Positions 1 through 12,437 are shown, counted from the stretch's first letter. The stretch is 54,274 nucleotides of DNA from Fidelibacterota bacterium (GCA_002718285.1 PBAR01000001.1:1-54274); one strand, 5' to 3'. Notes: generated by a model not told the origin, from the letters alone. A program made the numbers and translations.

Positions 1-478
1 CGCTGCTATATTCATAAACACGTACGTGACCGGAGGTGGCTCCATTACCATCGTTATCGGGTGCTCCTATGGCTACGCGGTCACCCGATGAATCGATCGA
101 AACAGAGTAGCCTGATTTGTCATCAGAGGCTTCTCCATCAATGTCGCTTCCCATCTGGGTCCAGCTCCCGCTGCTATATTCATAAACACGTACGTGACCA
201 GAGTTATTGCCATTACCGTCGTTATATTTTGCTCCTATGGCTACGCGGTCACCCGATGAATTGATCGAAACAGAGTGACCTGAGTAGTCATCAGAGGCTT
301 CTCCATCAATGTCACTTCCCATCTGGGTCCAGCTCCCGCTGCTATATTCATAAACACGTACGTGACCGGAGTTACTGCCGTTACCGTCGCTATCGGTTGC
401 TCCTATGGCTACGCGGTTACCCGATGAATCGATCGAAACAGAGTAGCCTGATTGGTCATCAGAGGCTTCTCCATCAAT
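1..478 (-). repeat. Tandem 168-bp coding repeats
   Basis: The string gctcctatggctacgcgg recurs at 63, 231 and (as tcctatggctacgcgg) about 399, giving an exact period of 168 bp, or 56 codons. Copies are nearly identical at DNA level. They differ mainly in the variable loop (DNDGNGAT, YNDGNGNN, DSDGNGSN in the encoded protein). The array continues past the left edge. Such identity suggests recent unit duplication or gene conversion. Confidence 0.9.
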
Positions 479-568
479 ATCACGACCCAACTGAAACTGG
501 GCAAAGATTTCACCATGGAAAAAAACAGATAAAAAAACCAGGCTTAAAATAAATGATCTATTGCACAT
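1..568 (-). CDS. Exported FG-GAP-like tandem-repeat protein, 3' part outside window
   Basis: The reading frame is open from ATG at 568-566 to the window edge, so the C-terminus is missing. The first 24 or so residues (MCNRSFILSLVFLSVFF...IFAQ) form a signal peptide. They are followed by near-identical 56-residue repeats with core SVSIDSSGDRVAIGA, a DxDGNG loop, SGHVRVYEYSSGSWTQ and GSDIDGEASDD. The aspartate-rich DxDGNG loop looks like the calcium loops of FG-GAP/integrin-type beta-propeller blades; that fold is an inference. The start codon lies inside the end of the preceding lipoprotein gene (its stop is at 560-558), which suggests translational coupling. Probably a secreted or cell-surface adhesin-like protein; the ligand cannot be read from sequence. 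Confidence 0.8.
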   Translation of the reverse strand, partial: MCNRSFILSLVFLSVFFHGEIFAQFQLGRDIDGEASDDQSGYSVSIDSSGNRVAIGATDSDGNGSNSGHVRVYEYSSGSWTQMGSDIDGEASDDYSGHSVSINSSGDRVAIGAKYNDGNGNNSGHVRVYEYSSGSWTQMGSDIDGEASDDKSGYSVSIDSSGDRVAIGAPDNDGNGATSGHVRVYEYSS

Positions 569-1094
569 CAACCGTACCCGTTCCGAATCCTTTGATCTGT
601 ATTTGGATATCATCTGGATCCACAAGCTCACAGGTTTCTCCGTAGATTAAAGCAGATGTCCCTGATGTGAGGGTCGTAAAAACAACTTCTGCCAGGCTTC
701 CTGTGCCGGACACAGAAGAAGAATCGCCGCCCAGAAAAGATGTGTGTATATCCACCCATCCGCTTGCGTCATTATCTACATAAAAAAAGATGGGATCCTG
801 GATATCACTAAAAAAGTCGCCTACGCTTACAGAAAGAACCCGGAGTTTGTTTTTATCGTATTCTACTCTGATAAATCCCCCGGCTACATTTTCAATGGCA
901 AGAGCAAAAACCTGTACGGGAAAACTGGAGCCTATAGCGGTCTCCACAGTGTTTGGATAAAATGTCAGAGCCGGAGTTTCATAGGTTACTTCTTCTTCAT
1001 CAAGAGGGTTATCAAAGAGGCCTTCTTCCGTTGGAATGTCTTTGGAGCATGACAGCGCCAGGAATGATAATAAAAGGATGAGTCGGAGTTTCAT
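558..1094 (-). CDS. Cohesin-like domain lipoprotein
   Basis: The start is placed at ATG 1094-1092 (MKLRLILLLSFLALSC), which overlaps the TAA of the upstream gene in a TAATG junction; a longer frame begins at 1112. This gives 178 residues with a lipoprotein signal peptide and probable lipidated Cys16. The mature part resembles a cohesin-type beta-sandwich: VETAIGSSFPVQVFA, then GGFIRVEYDKNKLRVLSV, then a GSLAEVVFTT strand. Cohesin-like domains occur in many exported proteins outside cellulosomes, so no dockerin partner is implied. It sits between the CsgG-like protein and the repeat protein in a tightly overlapping gene string, so it may help present or anchor the repeat protein. Fold assignment is moderate; function is unknown. 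Confidence 0.75.
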   Translation of the reverse strand: MKLRLILLLSFLALSCSKDIPTEEGLFDNPLDEEEVTYETPALTFYPNTVETAIGSSFPVQVFALAIENVAGGFIRVEYDKNKLRVLSVSVGDFFSDIQDPIFFYVDNDASGWVDIHTSFLGGDSSSVSGTGSLAEVVFTTLTSGTSALIYGETCELVDPDDIQIQIKGFGTGTVDVQ

Positions 1095-2506
1095 TATAAT
1101 GAAATTTCCCAACGCAGCTGCGGGCTTTTTGTTTTATGATCATAAGCCAGTCGATAATTTGTTTTATGAGCCATATCATCTTTTGGAGCAACAATAAGAG
1201 CATGAAGCGTATTTAAAAGCCATAAGCCCCCGGCCGCTGCGGAAAACATCACGAGTTGATCGCTTGCAGATGTCATGTCGCTGCGGGCTGTATTAACATC
1301 TATTTTTAATAAGGATATCTTATCCGGTTCCGTGGCGCTCTGGTATTCTGAAAGTTTTGTATTATATATTGTTTCTGCGGATATATAGTCTGAATTGCTT
1401 TTTACGGCCATTCCGATAAGGGCGGACTCTGCTACAAGTATTCCAAAACCCATAATCTTTCTTCCGCCGTATATCTGCCCGAAACCCGGTAGAAACAATG
1501 ATCTGATTGTTGCTCCACCGCGTGTTTTATATTTTGGCCCTGCTGCAACCGCAGGGGATCCGCCTGCCCTTCTTACCAGGAGCTTTCTCGGAGGTTTAAG
1601 ATCTAAAATTTCCCAGGCAAGAATTTCAATTTCCGTGATTAGTCCGTCGACCATGCCGCTATAAGTAATGCTTTTCATGTTTTCCGCTGCCCCGGTTGCA
1701 ACAGAAAACATTTTTGCGTCTATGGTATAAGTATTTCCCAGCTTTCCGATGGCTCCTGAGACCATAGACTCAACCCCCAGCATCGCGCCTATTTCTGCGG
1801 CACACTCATCAGATGTACAGTCTCCTGTTTCAAACCCCTGTTCTTCCAAAACGTCTACAACCGTTCCTCGTTCAACAAGAATGACTTTTTTTGTTCCGCT
1901 CAGGGCAGTAGCAAATCTGTCTGTAAGGGTCTGCGCTTCCTGCAGGGTAATGCCGCGGCCTTCAAAATCCAAAACTGCAACCGTTTTCGTTGCTTCGGAT
2001 CCTGCCCGTTTCAGTTTTAGTTTTTGTGGAGCCTGCAGACCTATGATTTCCCACGCCATGATCTCCATCTCTGTGAGCAGCCCGGAAATATCACCCTTGT
2101 GGGTAGCGTTTTTCGTTTGTATCGTTTCCCCTGTTTCCACTGAAAATATTTTGGCATCTATGGTATAGCTTTTTCCCATTTTTCCAATAGATCCGCCAAT
2201 CATATATTGCACGCCCAGAAGCTGTCCCACTTCAGCGGCACACTCATCAGAAGTACATCCGCTTTGTTGGAATCCCTGCTCAGCCATTATCTTCTCAACT
2301 GCTTTTCTTTCAATTAAACGAACATGATCAGTATTCCCAATTTCTGTGCGGAGGCGCTCTGTGAGGGTTTGCACTTCTTCTTTTGAAACGCCCTGTCCTT
2401 CAAAATCAAGGACAGCAACTGTCTGGTTTTTTTGAATAGACTGTCCCCGGAAAACGGAAACAAAAAAAACAAATAATATAAACGGATTAAAATATGTTTT
2501 TAACAT
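1094..2506 (-). CDS. Exported protein with duplicated CsgG/TolB-N-like domain and C-terminal membrane region
   Basis: I prefer ATG at 2506 (MLKTYFNPF...) over 2524 because AAAGAGG lies just upstream (2513-2519). The product is about 470 residues. After a signal peptide there are two tandem copies of one domain, at about 28-165 and 173-310. Each begins TVAVLDFEG and carries CTSDECAAE, followed by an LGV...GKxGxxYTIDAK...FSVxTG stretch, as in CsgG/LpoB-like curli-assembly and TolB-N-like proteins. From about 338, LFLPGFGQIYGG and the following hydrophobic helices resemble the DUF5683-type membrane tail. It is probably periplasmic or envelope-bound. Its TAA overlaps the start of the lipoprotein gene. 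The two Cys in each CTSDEC motif could form a disulfide. Exact role unknown. Confidence 0.8.
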   Translation of the reverse strand: MLKTYFNPFILFVFFVSVFRGQSIQKNQTVAVLDFEGQGVSKEEVQTLTERLRTEIGNTDHVRLIERKAVEKIMAEQGFQQSGCTSDECAAEVGQLLGVQYMIGGSIGKMGKSYTIDAKIFSVETGETIQTKNATHKGDISGLLTEMEIMAWEIIGLQAPQKLKLKRAGSEATKTVAVLDFEGRGITLQEAQTLTDRFATALSGTKKVILVERGTVVDVLEEQGFETGDCTSDECAAEIGAMLGVESMVSGAIGKLGNTYTIDAKMFSVATGAAENMKSITYSGMVDGLITEIEILAWEILDLKPPRKLLVRRAGGSPAVAAGPKYKTRGGATIRSLFLPGFGQIYGGRKIMGFGILVAESALIGMAVKSNSDYISAETIYNTKLSEYQSATEPDKISLLKIDVNTARSDMTSASDQLVMFSAAAGGLWLLNTLHALIVAPKDDMAHKTNYRLAYDHKTKSPQLRWEISL

Positions 2507-2660
2507 ATTGAACCTCTTTATCAAGAACTTATCTTTTTTTTGGCATGTTAAATGGCCGTGACGGGAACCATTTTACCAAATGTAATGCATATTATACTAA
2601 AAATACAATATAGAGACAATAATTGAGTGTCTTCCATTCCGGTTTTTGGACTTGCTATTC

Positions 2661-2680
2661 AAAAAGAACCGGAACGGTTT
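2661..2680 (-). terminator. Probable Rho-independent terminator after the CHASE2 cyclase
   Basis: Read on the minus strand, AACCG TTC CGGTT is followed directly by CTTTTTG, 7-26 bases past the cyclase stop. The stem is only 5 bp, so confidence is moderate. It would separate the cyclase from the CsgG-like gene string, which then starts its own transcript in the 2525-2660 gap. Confidence 0.5.
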
Positions 2681-2686
2681 AAAGGG

Positions 2687-4984
2687 TTATTTTTTTTGGG
2701 TCATTACCCAGACACCGTCCCAGTCTTCTTCCGGAGGGGAGCTTATAAAATGTTCGCATCTTTGAGCGTAAATCCCGGAAGGGCTCTTGTTTCTGCCAGG
2801 TAGCGGTTCTTCTGCTTTTTCCAGTTTTTTAAACATGTTTTTGGCTTTTGTAAATTTTTTACTTCTATATGTTTCCAAAGCTTCATGAAAATCAGGAACA
2901 AGAGTTTTGTAAAGCTCGTTCTCTTCACCCTGAAGAGCTATAAGCTCATAAGTTCTTACCGGGAGGAGTTTCCCGACAACTTTTACAAAATCCAGCTCCC
3001 GCACAACCACCCTGCCTTCCACTGCTCTGTAGGTGTCTTCAGATATCTGCGTGTATACTCCGTACTGCTTTGATGATGCTTCAAGCCGCGCAGCAAGGTT
3101 TACGGTATCGCCCATCATGGTATAGTTCATTCGTTGTTCCGACCCCATATTGCCCGTAACCATGGGGCCAGTATGCAACCCTATTCTTGTATTCATCTTA
3201 TGAACAATATCCGGCCATGTTTTCCCTTCTCTTTTCCACTTGTCCCGGAGCATCTTCTGCTGTTTCTGCATTTCCAGCGCAGTTATGCAGGCTTTGTATT
3301 CATGGTCTTCCACGGAAATTGGAGCACCATAAAAAGCAACTATAGCATCACCTATATATTTATCCAGTGTGCCCTGATTGTTGAGCAGGGTTGTGGTCAT
3401 TTCTGTAAGATACTCATTTAAAAGCTTAACCAGGTCTCCGGCATTCATTTTTTCAGAAATTCCTGTAAAACCCTCAATGTCTGAAAAAAACGCTGTGTGC
3501 ATTCCTTCCTGCCCTCCAAGCTGAGGCTCTGTTTTTTCTATGATCATTTTATCAATCAACGCAGGAGAAATGTAGGTTCCAAAGGTTTGCCTTAAAAACC
3601 GCTTATCCTTATCCAAAATTAAAAATGTATAAGAAAATACACTTAACTGGGTCAGGGACATTGCCAGAGTTGGCCGCACAATCTCCCAGACAACCAGGTC
3701 GCTTAGAAACTGACTATAGGTAAAAACAACCCACACTACAACCCCGCAAATCAAAACAAGAAAACTCCAAAACGGCTTGTCGGGATAACCAGAAAGCCCA
3801 CCGACAAAAACCGACATTAGAACCATTGCCAATAGAATCGATGAAGATTTTTTCACAGATATAAACTGATTGCTTAAAATGCTGTGAATTACATTGGCAT
3901 GAATTTCTACACCGGTAAATGTTTCCTGAACAGGAGTGTTTCTCAGATCCATCAGTCCCGGCAGCGAGGATCCAACCAGCGCAACTTTACCATTCCAGTA
4001 TGTTGGATCCAACATCTCAGGATCAAAACAATACATATAAGGTATATAGTAAAATGTTTTGAACAGACCAAAATAATTCACATGCATCCTGCCTTCGCTA
4101 TCTATAGGTATTTCACGCAACGTGACACCGTCCGCACTAACAAGGCGGAGCAGGCCTTGTTTAAAATCGTATTGAAAACCGTCATCTGGAATTCCCAAAA
4201 CATCTTTCACGGCCGACATGGTTAAAGAAAGAAAAACATCACCTGTTCCTTTAAAACATATAGCTGTCGGGGCGCGGCGGATAACTCCGTCATTGTCTTG
4301 AGGAAAGTTTGCAGAACCAGCACCCCAAGACCCGCTTAATAAATCCATATATGTATTTCCCAGCCGGGCAGCGCTCGGAAGACGGTTTGCCACTTTTTCA
4401 GAAACTTTTATTATATGCCGTTCCGCATTGTATCCTTCCGGAAGATCATTCATGGCATAAAGAAAGTTCAGTGTGTCTTCATTCTCAAAAACAAGGGCAT
4501 GGTGTGTTTTTTTACTCTGTGAAGTGCTCCAGACAAACCGACCAGGATCGTGGCTCACGAGAAATTGGTCAGCCGCAGCTTTTACATCTGGCAACGGATT
4601 GGGCTGATTCCATGAAAGAGACTCTACCAGCTTATAAGTTTCGTCATCTTTTTGATCAAATATAATATCAAAAATGAGAGCCTTTGGGTCTCCCGACGAA
4701 ACAACGTCTATTAATTGCCCATGAAACGCATGAGGCCATTCATGGTAATTTCCAAGAGTTTCTACAGAGTTTTGTTCTATATCGATAATGACCACATCAT
4801 CAATAGAAGCTTCTTCAACGCCCCTTGTTTTAGCACGCATTCTTGCATCATAAGACTGATGCTCATATCGGCTCAGCAAGTCTGCAAATGAAGAATTTTC
4901 TGCTCTGGTGCCAAAATGAATAATCAGGCATATAAATATTCCTGCAGAAAGTCCGAAAATAATACGTTTTAGTCGATCATTCAT
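2687..4984 (-). CDS. CHASE2-domain membrane adenylate cyclase (class III)
   Basis: A 765-residue protein with an N-terminal membrane anchor (about 8-25), an extracytoplasmic CHASE2 sensor (about 30-370), three hydrophobic segments (about 385-465) and a C-terminal class III cyclase domain (about 495-690). Metal-binding aspartates are in FFSDIEGFT (about 499) and in TLDKYIGDAIVAF. The lysine of TLDK (about 542) and the threonine of NYTMMGD (about 622) are the substrate-selecting pair expected for ATP, so cAMP is the likely product. It starts 17 bases after the FecR-like gene and is probably co-transcribed with it. FecR plus CHASE2-cyclase neighbourhoods are known in other bacteria, consistent with an envelope signal controlling cAMP. 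The ligand is unknown. Confidence 0.9.
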   Translation of the reverse strand: MNDRLKRIIFGLSAGIFICLIIHFGTRAENSSFADLLSRYEHQSYDARMRAKTRGVEEASIDDVVIIDIEQNSVETLGNYHEWPHAFHGQLIDVVSSGDPKALIFDIIFDQKDDETYKLVESLSWNQPNPLPDVKAAADQFLVSHDPGRFVWSTSQSKKTHHALVFENEDTLNFLYAMNDLPEGYNAERHIIKVSEKVANRLPSAARLGNTYMDLLSGSWGAGSANFPQDNDGVIRRAPTAICFKGTGDVFLSLTMSAVKDVLGIPDDGFQYDFKQGLLRLVSADGVTLREIPIDSEGRMHVNYFGLFKTFYYIPYMYCFDPEMLDPTYWNGKVALVGSSLPGLMDLRNTPVQETFTGVEIHANVIHSILSNQFISVKKSSSILLAMVLMSVFVGGLSGYPDKPFWSFLVLICGVVVWVVFTYSQFLSDLVVWEIVRPTLAMSLTQLSVFSYTFLILDKDKRFLRQTFGTYISPALIDKMIIEKTEPQLGGQEGMHTAFFSDIEGFTGISEKMNAGDLVKLLNEYLTEMTTTLLNNQGTLDKYIGDAIVAFYGAPISVEDHEYKACITALEMQKQQKMLRDKWKREGKTWPDIVHKMNTRIGLHTGPMVTGNMGSEQRMNYTMMGDTVNLAARLEASSKQYGVYTQISEDTYRAVEGRVVVRELDFVKVVGKLLPVRTYELIALQGEENELYKTLVPDFHEALETYRSKKFTKAKNMFKKLEKAEEPLPGRNKSPSGIYAQRCEHFISSPPEEDWDGVWVMTQKK

Positions 4985-5001
4985 TTTTTATCTAACAGTA
5001 A

Positions 5002-5751
5002 TTAATTTCCTGCGTCTAGTTCCTTGTTCCACTTAACAAATTCATCTTTATCATCTTTGTCCTGGTCAAACTCAAACATATAATATTTTCCATCTGAGCG
5101 TACATTAATCTGCATGCCTTTCACCAGCGTGACCCATTCTTCTAAGGTTACTTCATAAGGACCGGAAACCTGGGTAGGGGCGGCAATCTCTTTTACCGGT
5201 CCCAGCTTAAATTTTGGCTGACCATTCAGGCCTTTCGGTGTTAAGTTTTTTCTTCTTTTTTTTCTCTCTTCTAAAAATTTTTCTACCTGATTTACATCTA
5301 CTTTTCCATCATATACCTGAACCGAACTCTCATCTTCTCCAGCCTTTGCTTTAAAAACGGTGCCCCGTATGGCAGCGACGGCTGTGGGTGTGCGAACAGC
5401 CACATTTTTCTTTTCGCCAAATGCTGCTTTTGCGGAGACCCATACGCTGCCTTTTTTCAGGTTGGCATTAAAGTTCTTAACCATTGGTTTCACGTCCGCT
5501 TCATTTAGTTCCAGCTCCGATTTTTCACCGATTCGAACTTTTCCTCCTCCTTTAAGCACAATCTCACAGCGGGATTTCTCATGTGTTTTAATATGATTCC
5601 CTTCAAATACTGGATGGTTTGGTTTTGCTTTTGTCCATTCAGCACCAGAACGAACCTGAACCTTGCCTAGGGGGAGAGAAATTTTACCGAAAGGTTTTTG
5701 AGCAAATAAAACACTTATAAAACAAAGAGCGGATAGTATTTGGTTACACAT
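5002..5751 (-). CDS. Exported FecR-domain protein
   Basis: The start is at ATG 5751-5749 because GAGGAGGAAAG (5757-5767) precedes it; an upstream start at 5793 would spoil the signal peptide MCNQILSALCFISVLFAQ. The product is about 249 residues. The FecR core covers roughly 20-140: LPLGKVQVRSGAEW, a GNHIKT turn, GGGKVRIGEKSELEL, LKKGSVWV and the hallmark VRTPTAVAAIRGTVF. There is no transmembrane helix or sigma/anti-sigma module, so it is a periplasmic or surface FecR-like protein rather than a classical FecR sigma regulator. A basic stretch (EERKKRRK, about 170) separates the FecR core from an uncharacterised tail. It is first in the probable operon with the CHASE2 cyclase. Confidence 0.85.
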   Translation of the reverse strand: MCNQILSALCFISVLFAQKPFGKISLPLGKVQVRSGAEWTKAKPNHPVFEGNHIKTHEKSRCEIVLKGGGKVRIGEKSELELNEADVKPMVKNFNANLKKGSVWVSAKAAFGEKKNVAVRTPTAVAAIRGTVFKAKAGEDESSVQVYDGKVDVNQVEKFLEERKKRRKNLTPKGLNGQPKFKLGPVKEIAAPTQVSGPYEVTLEEWVTLVKGMQINVRSDGKYYMFEFDQDKDDKDEFVKWNKELDAGN

Positions 5752-5869
5752 GGTTCTTTCCTCCTCAATCCTGGACAATGTTAACCACGACAAAGATCAA
5801 AACCAAAAATTCTAATTGCTTCTTTTTTTTTACCTATAAAACACCAAAATAAAAATGTTTACTTATAAA

Positions 5870-6556
5870 TCAATATTTTCTTGAACCAAATAAAACAGTT
5901 CCGAGGCGAACCATTGTTGATCCTTCTTCAGCTGCAATCTCATAGTCCCCACTCATTCCCATAGAAAGCTCTTTTAATTTTTTTTCACCAAACTGATTGT
6001 TAAGCATCTCGGCAAGTTTTCGAAGCTCAATAAAAGATTTCCGTATTTTAGCCCTGTTTGTAGTGTGAGGCCCAATGGTCATGAGTCCTTCTACCTGTAT
6101 GTTTTTTTCACCCATACAAACTAACATCTGTTCGGTCTGGGATGGGTTAAATCCGCTTTTTTGTGTTTCTCCACTTGTATTTACCTCCAACAGAACTGGA
6201 TAAGTTTTTCCCATCGCATGAGCACGATTAGATATTCTGCGCGCTAGCTTAACGCTGTCTACTGAATCAACCGTATCAAAAAGTTCGAGACATTTATTAA
6301 CCTTATTGGATTGCAAGTGCCCAATAAAGCGGCGCGTAAGACCTGGCATATCAGTAAAGTTTTTAAACTTTTCTATTGCTTCCTGTATCCGATTTTCTCC
6401 AACAGCAGAAAGGTTTGCGTTATAACAATCTTTTATAATTTGAAACGGGCGTGTTTTTGTAACGGCTATGATTTGGACAGGGTGGTTAAAATCGCCCTTT
6501 TTTTGAGCAGAAAAAATTTTTTTACGTATCTGCTCCAGTTTTTCATTGAGACTCAT
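5870..6556 (-). CDS. PLP homeostasis protein (YggS/PLPBP family)
   Basis: A 228-residue, TIM-barrel, pyridoxal-5'-phosphate-binding protein of the YggS/PROSC family, near the usual length. The PLP lysine is in AVTKTRP (about residue 33). Other family motifs are [54 protein letters not shown] and [10 protein letters not shown]. It has no known enzymatic activity and buffers cellular PLP and amino-acid pools. Its ATG overlaps the gyrA stop as ATGA (6553-6556), so it is the last gene of the dnaN-recF-dciA-gyrB-gyrA string and is probably translationally coupled to gyrA. That linkage is positional and implies no functional tie. Confidence 0.95.
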   Translation of the reverse strand: MSLNEKLEQIRKKIFSAQKKGDFNHPVQIIAVTKTRPFQIIKDCYNANLSAVGENRIQEAIEKFKNFTDMPGLTRRFIGHLQSNKVNKCLELFDTVDSVDSVKLARRISNRAHAMGKTYPVLLEVNTSGETQKSGFNPSQTEQMLVCMGEKNIQVEGLMTIGPHTTNRAKIRKSFIELRKLAEMLNNQFGEKKLKELSMGMSGDYEIAAEEGSTMVRLGTVLFGSRKY

Positions 6557-9060
6557 TCCTCTTCAGTTTGAGCATCCTGTTCAGAAATTTCCTGCTTGGC
6601 ATTATCTTCTTCTGGAGTTCTAGCTTCAGCATCTTCGCTGATAACTCTCGTAATAGATGATATGCTTGTTCCTTCATCGAGTTTTACCAGCTTAACCCCT
6701 TGCGTAACGCGACCGATAGTTCTTATAGCAGCGACAGGCTGCCGCATAAGAACCCCGGAGTCTGTAATAATGATTAAATCATCGGAGTCTACAACTTCCA
6801 TTATATTAACCATGTTTCCTGTTTTTTCCGTACAGCGCATTGTCATAACGCCCTTACCTCCACGTGTCTGTGTCCGGTATTGAATAACATCTGTTCTCTT
6901 TCCCATCCCTTTTTCTGTTGCCACCAGTATTGTTCCTTCGCGACGAACAACCAACATTCCCACCACATAATCATCCTTTGATCCAAGCTTAATTCCTTTA
7001 ACACCCATAGTTTTCCTTCCGCTTGGGCGAATGTTTCCTTCTGAAAAACGAATTGATTTTCCTTCATATGTGCCTAATAAAATATCGTGGTCACCATTTG
7101 TAATTCTTGCTTCAATCAACTTATCACCATCTCTAATGTCAATGGCATATATTCCGCCTTTTCTTGGCCTCCCATAAGCAGAGAGAGTTGTTTTTTTTAC
7201 TATTCCATTTCTGGTTGCCATAACAATATAGTGATTATCATCGAACTCTTTTACGCTTACAAATGCTTCAACCTTCTCTCCAGGAGTACATCCGATAAGG
7301 TTTACAATAGCCCTACCTCTTGTTGCCCGGCCTCCCTGTGGGATGTCATACACCTTAAGCCAGTAACATTTTCCTTGATCAGTAAAAAAGAGCATAAAAT
7401 TATGAGTGTTGGCAATAAACAAATGCTCAACAAAATCTTCATCTTTGCTCATGGCGCCCTGTACACCACGCCCGCCTCTTCTTTGTGTCCGGTATGTATT
7501 TAGTGCTGTACGTTTTATATATCCTTGGTGAGTAATGGTTAAAACCACTTCTTCTTCAGCAATCATATCTTCCATCGAAAAATTAGAGTCGACAGGAACA
7601 ATTTCTGTCCGCCGTTCATCGCCGTACTGATCATGGATCTCTAAAAGTTCATTTTTGATAATATCCATTCTCTGGTTTCTGCTTTCAAGAATTCCTTTCA
7701 AATGGGATATAAGCTTGATTACTTCTTTATATTCAGAAACAACTTTCTCTACTTCAAGACCGGTAAGCTTTTGAAGTCGCATATCCAGGATAGCCTGTGA
7801 TTGAATCTCAGAAAGGTTAAAACCGTTCATTAGTCCTTCTTTTGCCTGAGCGGGGTCTTTGCTTTCCCGGATAATAGAAATCACTTCATCAATATTATCC
7901 AGCGCAATTTTTAGGCCTTCTAAAATATGTGCTCTTGCTTCTGCTTGCTTTAAATCAAATTTTGTTCTACGAACCACTATCTCATGACGAAAATCGATAA
8001 AGTGCTGTAACACTGTTTTTAACGACATAATTTTTGGAACACCATCTACCAATGCAAGGAGAATTATTCCAAATGTGTCCTGAAGCTGTGTATGTTTATA
8101 TAACTGGTTCAATATGACTTCAGGAACGGCATCTTTCTTTGTTTCAATTACGACGCGTATACCATCTTTATCTGATTCGTCCCTCAGGTCTGTAATACCC
8201 ACAACCTTTTTGTCCCTGACAAGGTCCGCAATTTTTTCAACCATATTTGCCTTATTGGTTTGATATGGTACTTCAGTTATTACTATACTGTCTTTTCCTG
8301 TTTTGCCAGATTCGATATGTGCACGGGCCCTCATCTTGATTTTTCCTCTTCCTGTCTCATATGCGTCCTTTAAGCCGTCCATCCCCATAATAAGCCCTGC
8401 AGTAGGAAAATCGGGACCTTTAATATGTGTCATCAAATCATCAACACCTTGGTCTTTGTTGTCAATAAGAGAAATAAGCCCGTTAATTACTTCCCTTAAA
8501 TTATGTGGAGGTATCTTTGTGGCCATACCTACCGCAATTCCCTCCGAACCGTTTAACAAAAGAGTTGGAACGTTTGAAGGTAAAACCGATGGTTCATTTA
8601 AAGTTTCATCAAAATTTGGTTCCCACTCAACTGTATCTTTTTCCAAGTCTTTTAGCATTTCACTGGAAAGCTTTGCCATTCTGGACTCAGTATATCTCAT
8701 AGCTGCGGCATTATCACCATCAATAGATCCAAAATTTCCTTGTCCGTCTACCAGCTCATATCTCATTGAAAAATTTTGTGCCATCCGCACCAAAGCATCA
8801 TAAACAGAGCTGTCACCATGCGGGTGGTATTTCCCCAGAACATCCCCAACTATACGTGCTGATTTTTTATAGGGTCTGTTCCAACTTGATCCCAACTCGC
8901 TCATACCATACAAAATTCTGCGATGTACCGGTTTTAATCCGTCCCTAACATCGGGTAACGCCCTGGAAACAATTACAGACATTGAATAATTCAAATAACT
9001 TTCTTTCATCTCATCCACGATATCCCGCGGAAGAGTATTGTCTCTATTATGATCAACCAT
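6553..9060 (-). CDS. gyrA: DNA gyrase subunit A
   Basis: An 835-residue GyrA of normal length. The N-terminal breakage-reunion domain contains [40 protein letters not shown] and the catalytic tyrosine in [10 protein letters not shown] (about 123). The C-terminal pinwheel carries the GyrA box [10 protein letters not shown] (canonical QRRGGKG), which marks it as gyrase rather than ParC/topoisomerase IV. The tail is acidic, as in other gyrases. In the quinolone-resistance region the serine position reads [10 protein letters not shown], the wild-type-like form. With GyrB it introduces negative supercoils. It follows gyrB by 17 bases and overlaps yggS by 4. Confidence 0.98.
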   Translation of the reverse strand: MVDHNRDNTLPRDIVDEMKESYLNYSMSVIVSRALPDVRDGLKPVHRRILYGMSELGSSWNRPYKKSARIVGDVLGKYHPHGDSSVYDALVRMAQNFSMRYELVDGQGNFGSIDGDNAAAMRYTESRMAKLSSEMLKDLEKDTVEWEPNFDETLNEPSVLPSNVPTLLLNGSEGIAVGMATKIPPHNLREVINGLISLIDNKDQGVDDLMTHIKGPDFPTAGLIMGMDGLKDAYETGRGKIKMRARAHIESGKTGKDSIVITEVPYQTNKANMVEKIADLVRDKKVVGITDLRDESDKDGIRVVIETKKDAVPEVILNQLYKHTQLQDTFGIILLALVDGVPKIMSLKTVLQHFIDFRHEIVVRRTKFDLKQAEARAHILEGLKIALDNIDEVISIIRESKDPAQAKEGLMNGFNLSEIQSQAILDMRLQKLTGLEVEKVVSEYKEVIKLISHLKGILESRNQRMDIIKNELLEIHDQYGDERRTEIVPVDSNFSMEDMIAEEEVVLTITHQGYIKRTALNTYRTQRRGGRGVQGAMSKDEDFVEHLFIANTHNFMLFFTDQGKCYWLKVYDIPQGGRATRGRAIVNLIGCTPGEKVEAFVSVKEFDDNHYIVMATRNGIVKKTTLSAYGRPRKGGIYAIDIRDGDKLIEARITNGDHDILLGTYEGKSIRFSEGNIRPSGRKTMGVKGIKLGSKDDYVVGMLVVRREGTILVATEKGMGKRTDVIQYRTQTRGGKGVMTMRCTEKTGNMVNIMEVVDSDDLIIITDSGVLMRQPVAAIRTIGRVTQGVKLVKLDEGTSISSITRVISEDAEARTPEEDNAKQEISEQDAQTEEE

Positions 9061-9077
9061 AAATACTTCCTAAGCTT

Positions 9078-11319
<2,242 letters not shown>

Positions 11320-11320
<1 letters not shown>

Positions 11321-12420
11321 TAACGCTCAAGATGATAGGTTTTGTGGCTGTATTTTTTTGATAAAAGGCCACTGTTTTCAACGTTTATCAGATCAGTAGT
11401 TGTTACGATAGTTTGAACTGGTTCTTTATATATTGTTTCTAACCCCTGAAGAAGATGAACAATTTTCTTTGATCTTTCCAGATCAAGTTTTGAAAACAAA
11501 TCATCAAGTAACAAAGCTGGAGTTATTCCTGTTTTTTCTTTTATAAAAAACAATTCTGTTAATTTTAATATAACCAGGCAAAGCTTATGCTCCCCCTGAG
11601 ATCCAAAAACTTTAATGTTTTTTCCAAACCAGTTTATGGTAATATTATCACGATGTGGGCCAAACCCCGTTCTCCCTAAAAAAATATCTTTTTTTATTAG
11701 CCCTTCAATTTTTTCACGGTATTTTTCTTTACCAGGGTCTAAATCTGGGTTTTTAATATCCATCATAATTTTTGCGTCATATTTTTTGGAAACATTTAGC
11801 TGTAGCTTTTTAAATTCCAACATTAACTCTTTTCGAGCTTTCCAAAGCTTTGCCCCTCTTTTCGCTAATGGTTCCGTCCATGTTTCCAAAGCATCTTTTC
11901 TAATAACCCCATCTCGAAACTGAATAAGTGCAATGTTACGTTGTTTTAGCGCTCTTCCATATTGCTGCAGCGTCTTTAAATAGCCAGGAGAAATAACTGA
12001 AAAAACCCTATCAAAAAAACTTCTTTTAATTGAAGGCGCGCCCATTGTGATTCCTTGTTCTTCAGGTGAAAGAACAACAACAATGTTCCGCCCTAAAAGT
12101 TCTTTTCTGCTTAATATTTTTTTTCCATTTAATTTTATAATTTGACCCGACTTCTTATCGACACAAGCCGCCACGACGTCTTCTTGGCCGCCGGCACAGA
12201 ATTCACCCCTTATAAAAAGCTCGCTGGTTTTTATATTAATCAATTCCCTTTGCCTGTGCGTTTTGAAGCTTTTACCGAAAGATAATATATTAATTGCTTC
12301 TAGAATTGCTGTTTTTCCTGAGCCATTTTCACCCCAAATCACAGTAACACCAGGGCTAAAATAAAATTCTGCATCTTTATGGTTTCGAACTGATACAATA
12401 TTTAGGCGTCGTATGGCCAT
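11320..12420 (-). CDS. recF: DNA replication and repair protein RecF
   Basis: The start is placed at ATG 12420-12418 (MAIRRLNIVSVRNH), typical for RecF. An in-frame TTG at 12441 would add seven residues. About 366 residues. The Walker A motif is WGENGSGKTAILEAI (about 28-42), the ABC signature region is GSQGEHKLCLVILKL, and Walker B is PALLLDDLFSKLD. RecF is an SMC-like ATPase that loads RecA at gaps with RecO and RecR. No clear Shine-Dalgarno site precedes it; it begins 18 bases after dnaN. Confidence 0.96.
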
Positions 12421-12437
12421 TGGAAAATAGCTTTTTA

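Noticed and set aside
1..478. Regular spacing that could suggest a CRISPR array
   Set aside because: The period is 168 bp, nearly the whole unit is conserved, and the units are in frame as 56-residue protein repeats.
744..1052. 102-codon plus-strand frame
   Set aside because: Antisense to the cohesin-like lipoprotein gene, which has a signal peptide and coupled start.
8303..8803. 166-codon plus-strand open frame
   Set aside because: Antisense to gyrA, whose frame is fully conserved here; low-complexity Ser/Pro-rich translation typical of a shadow.
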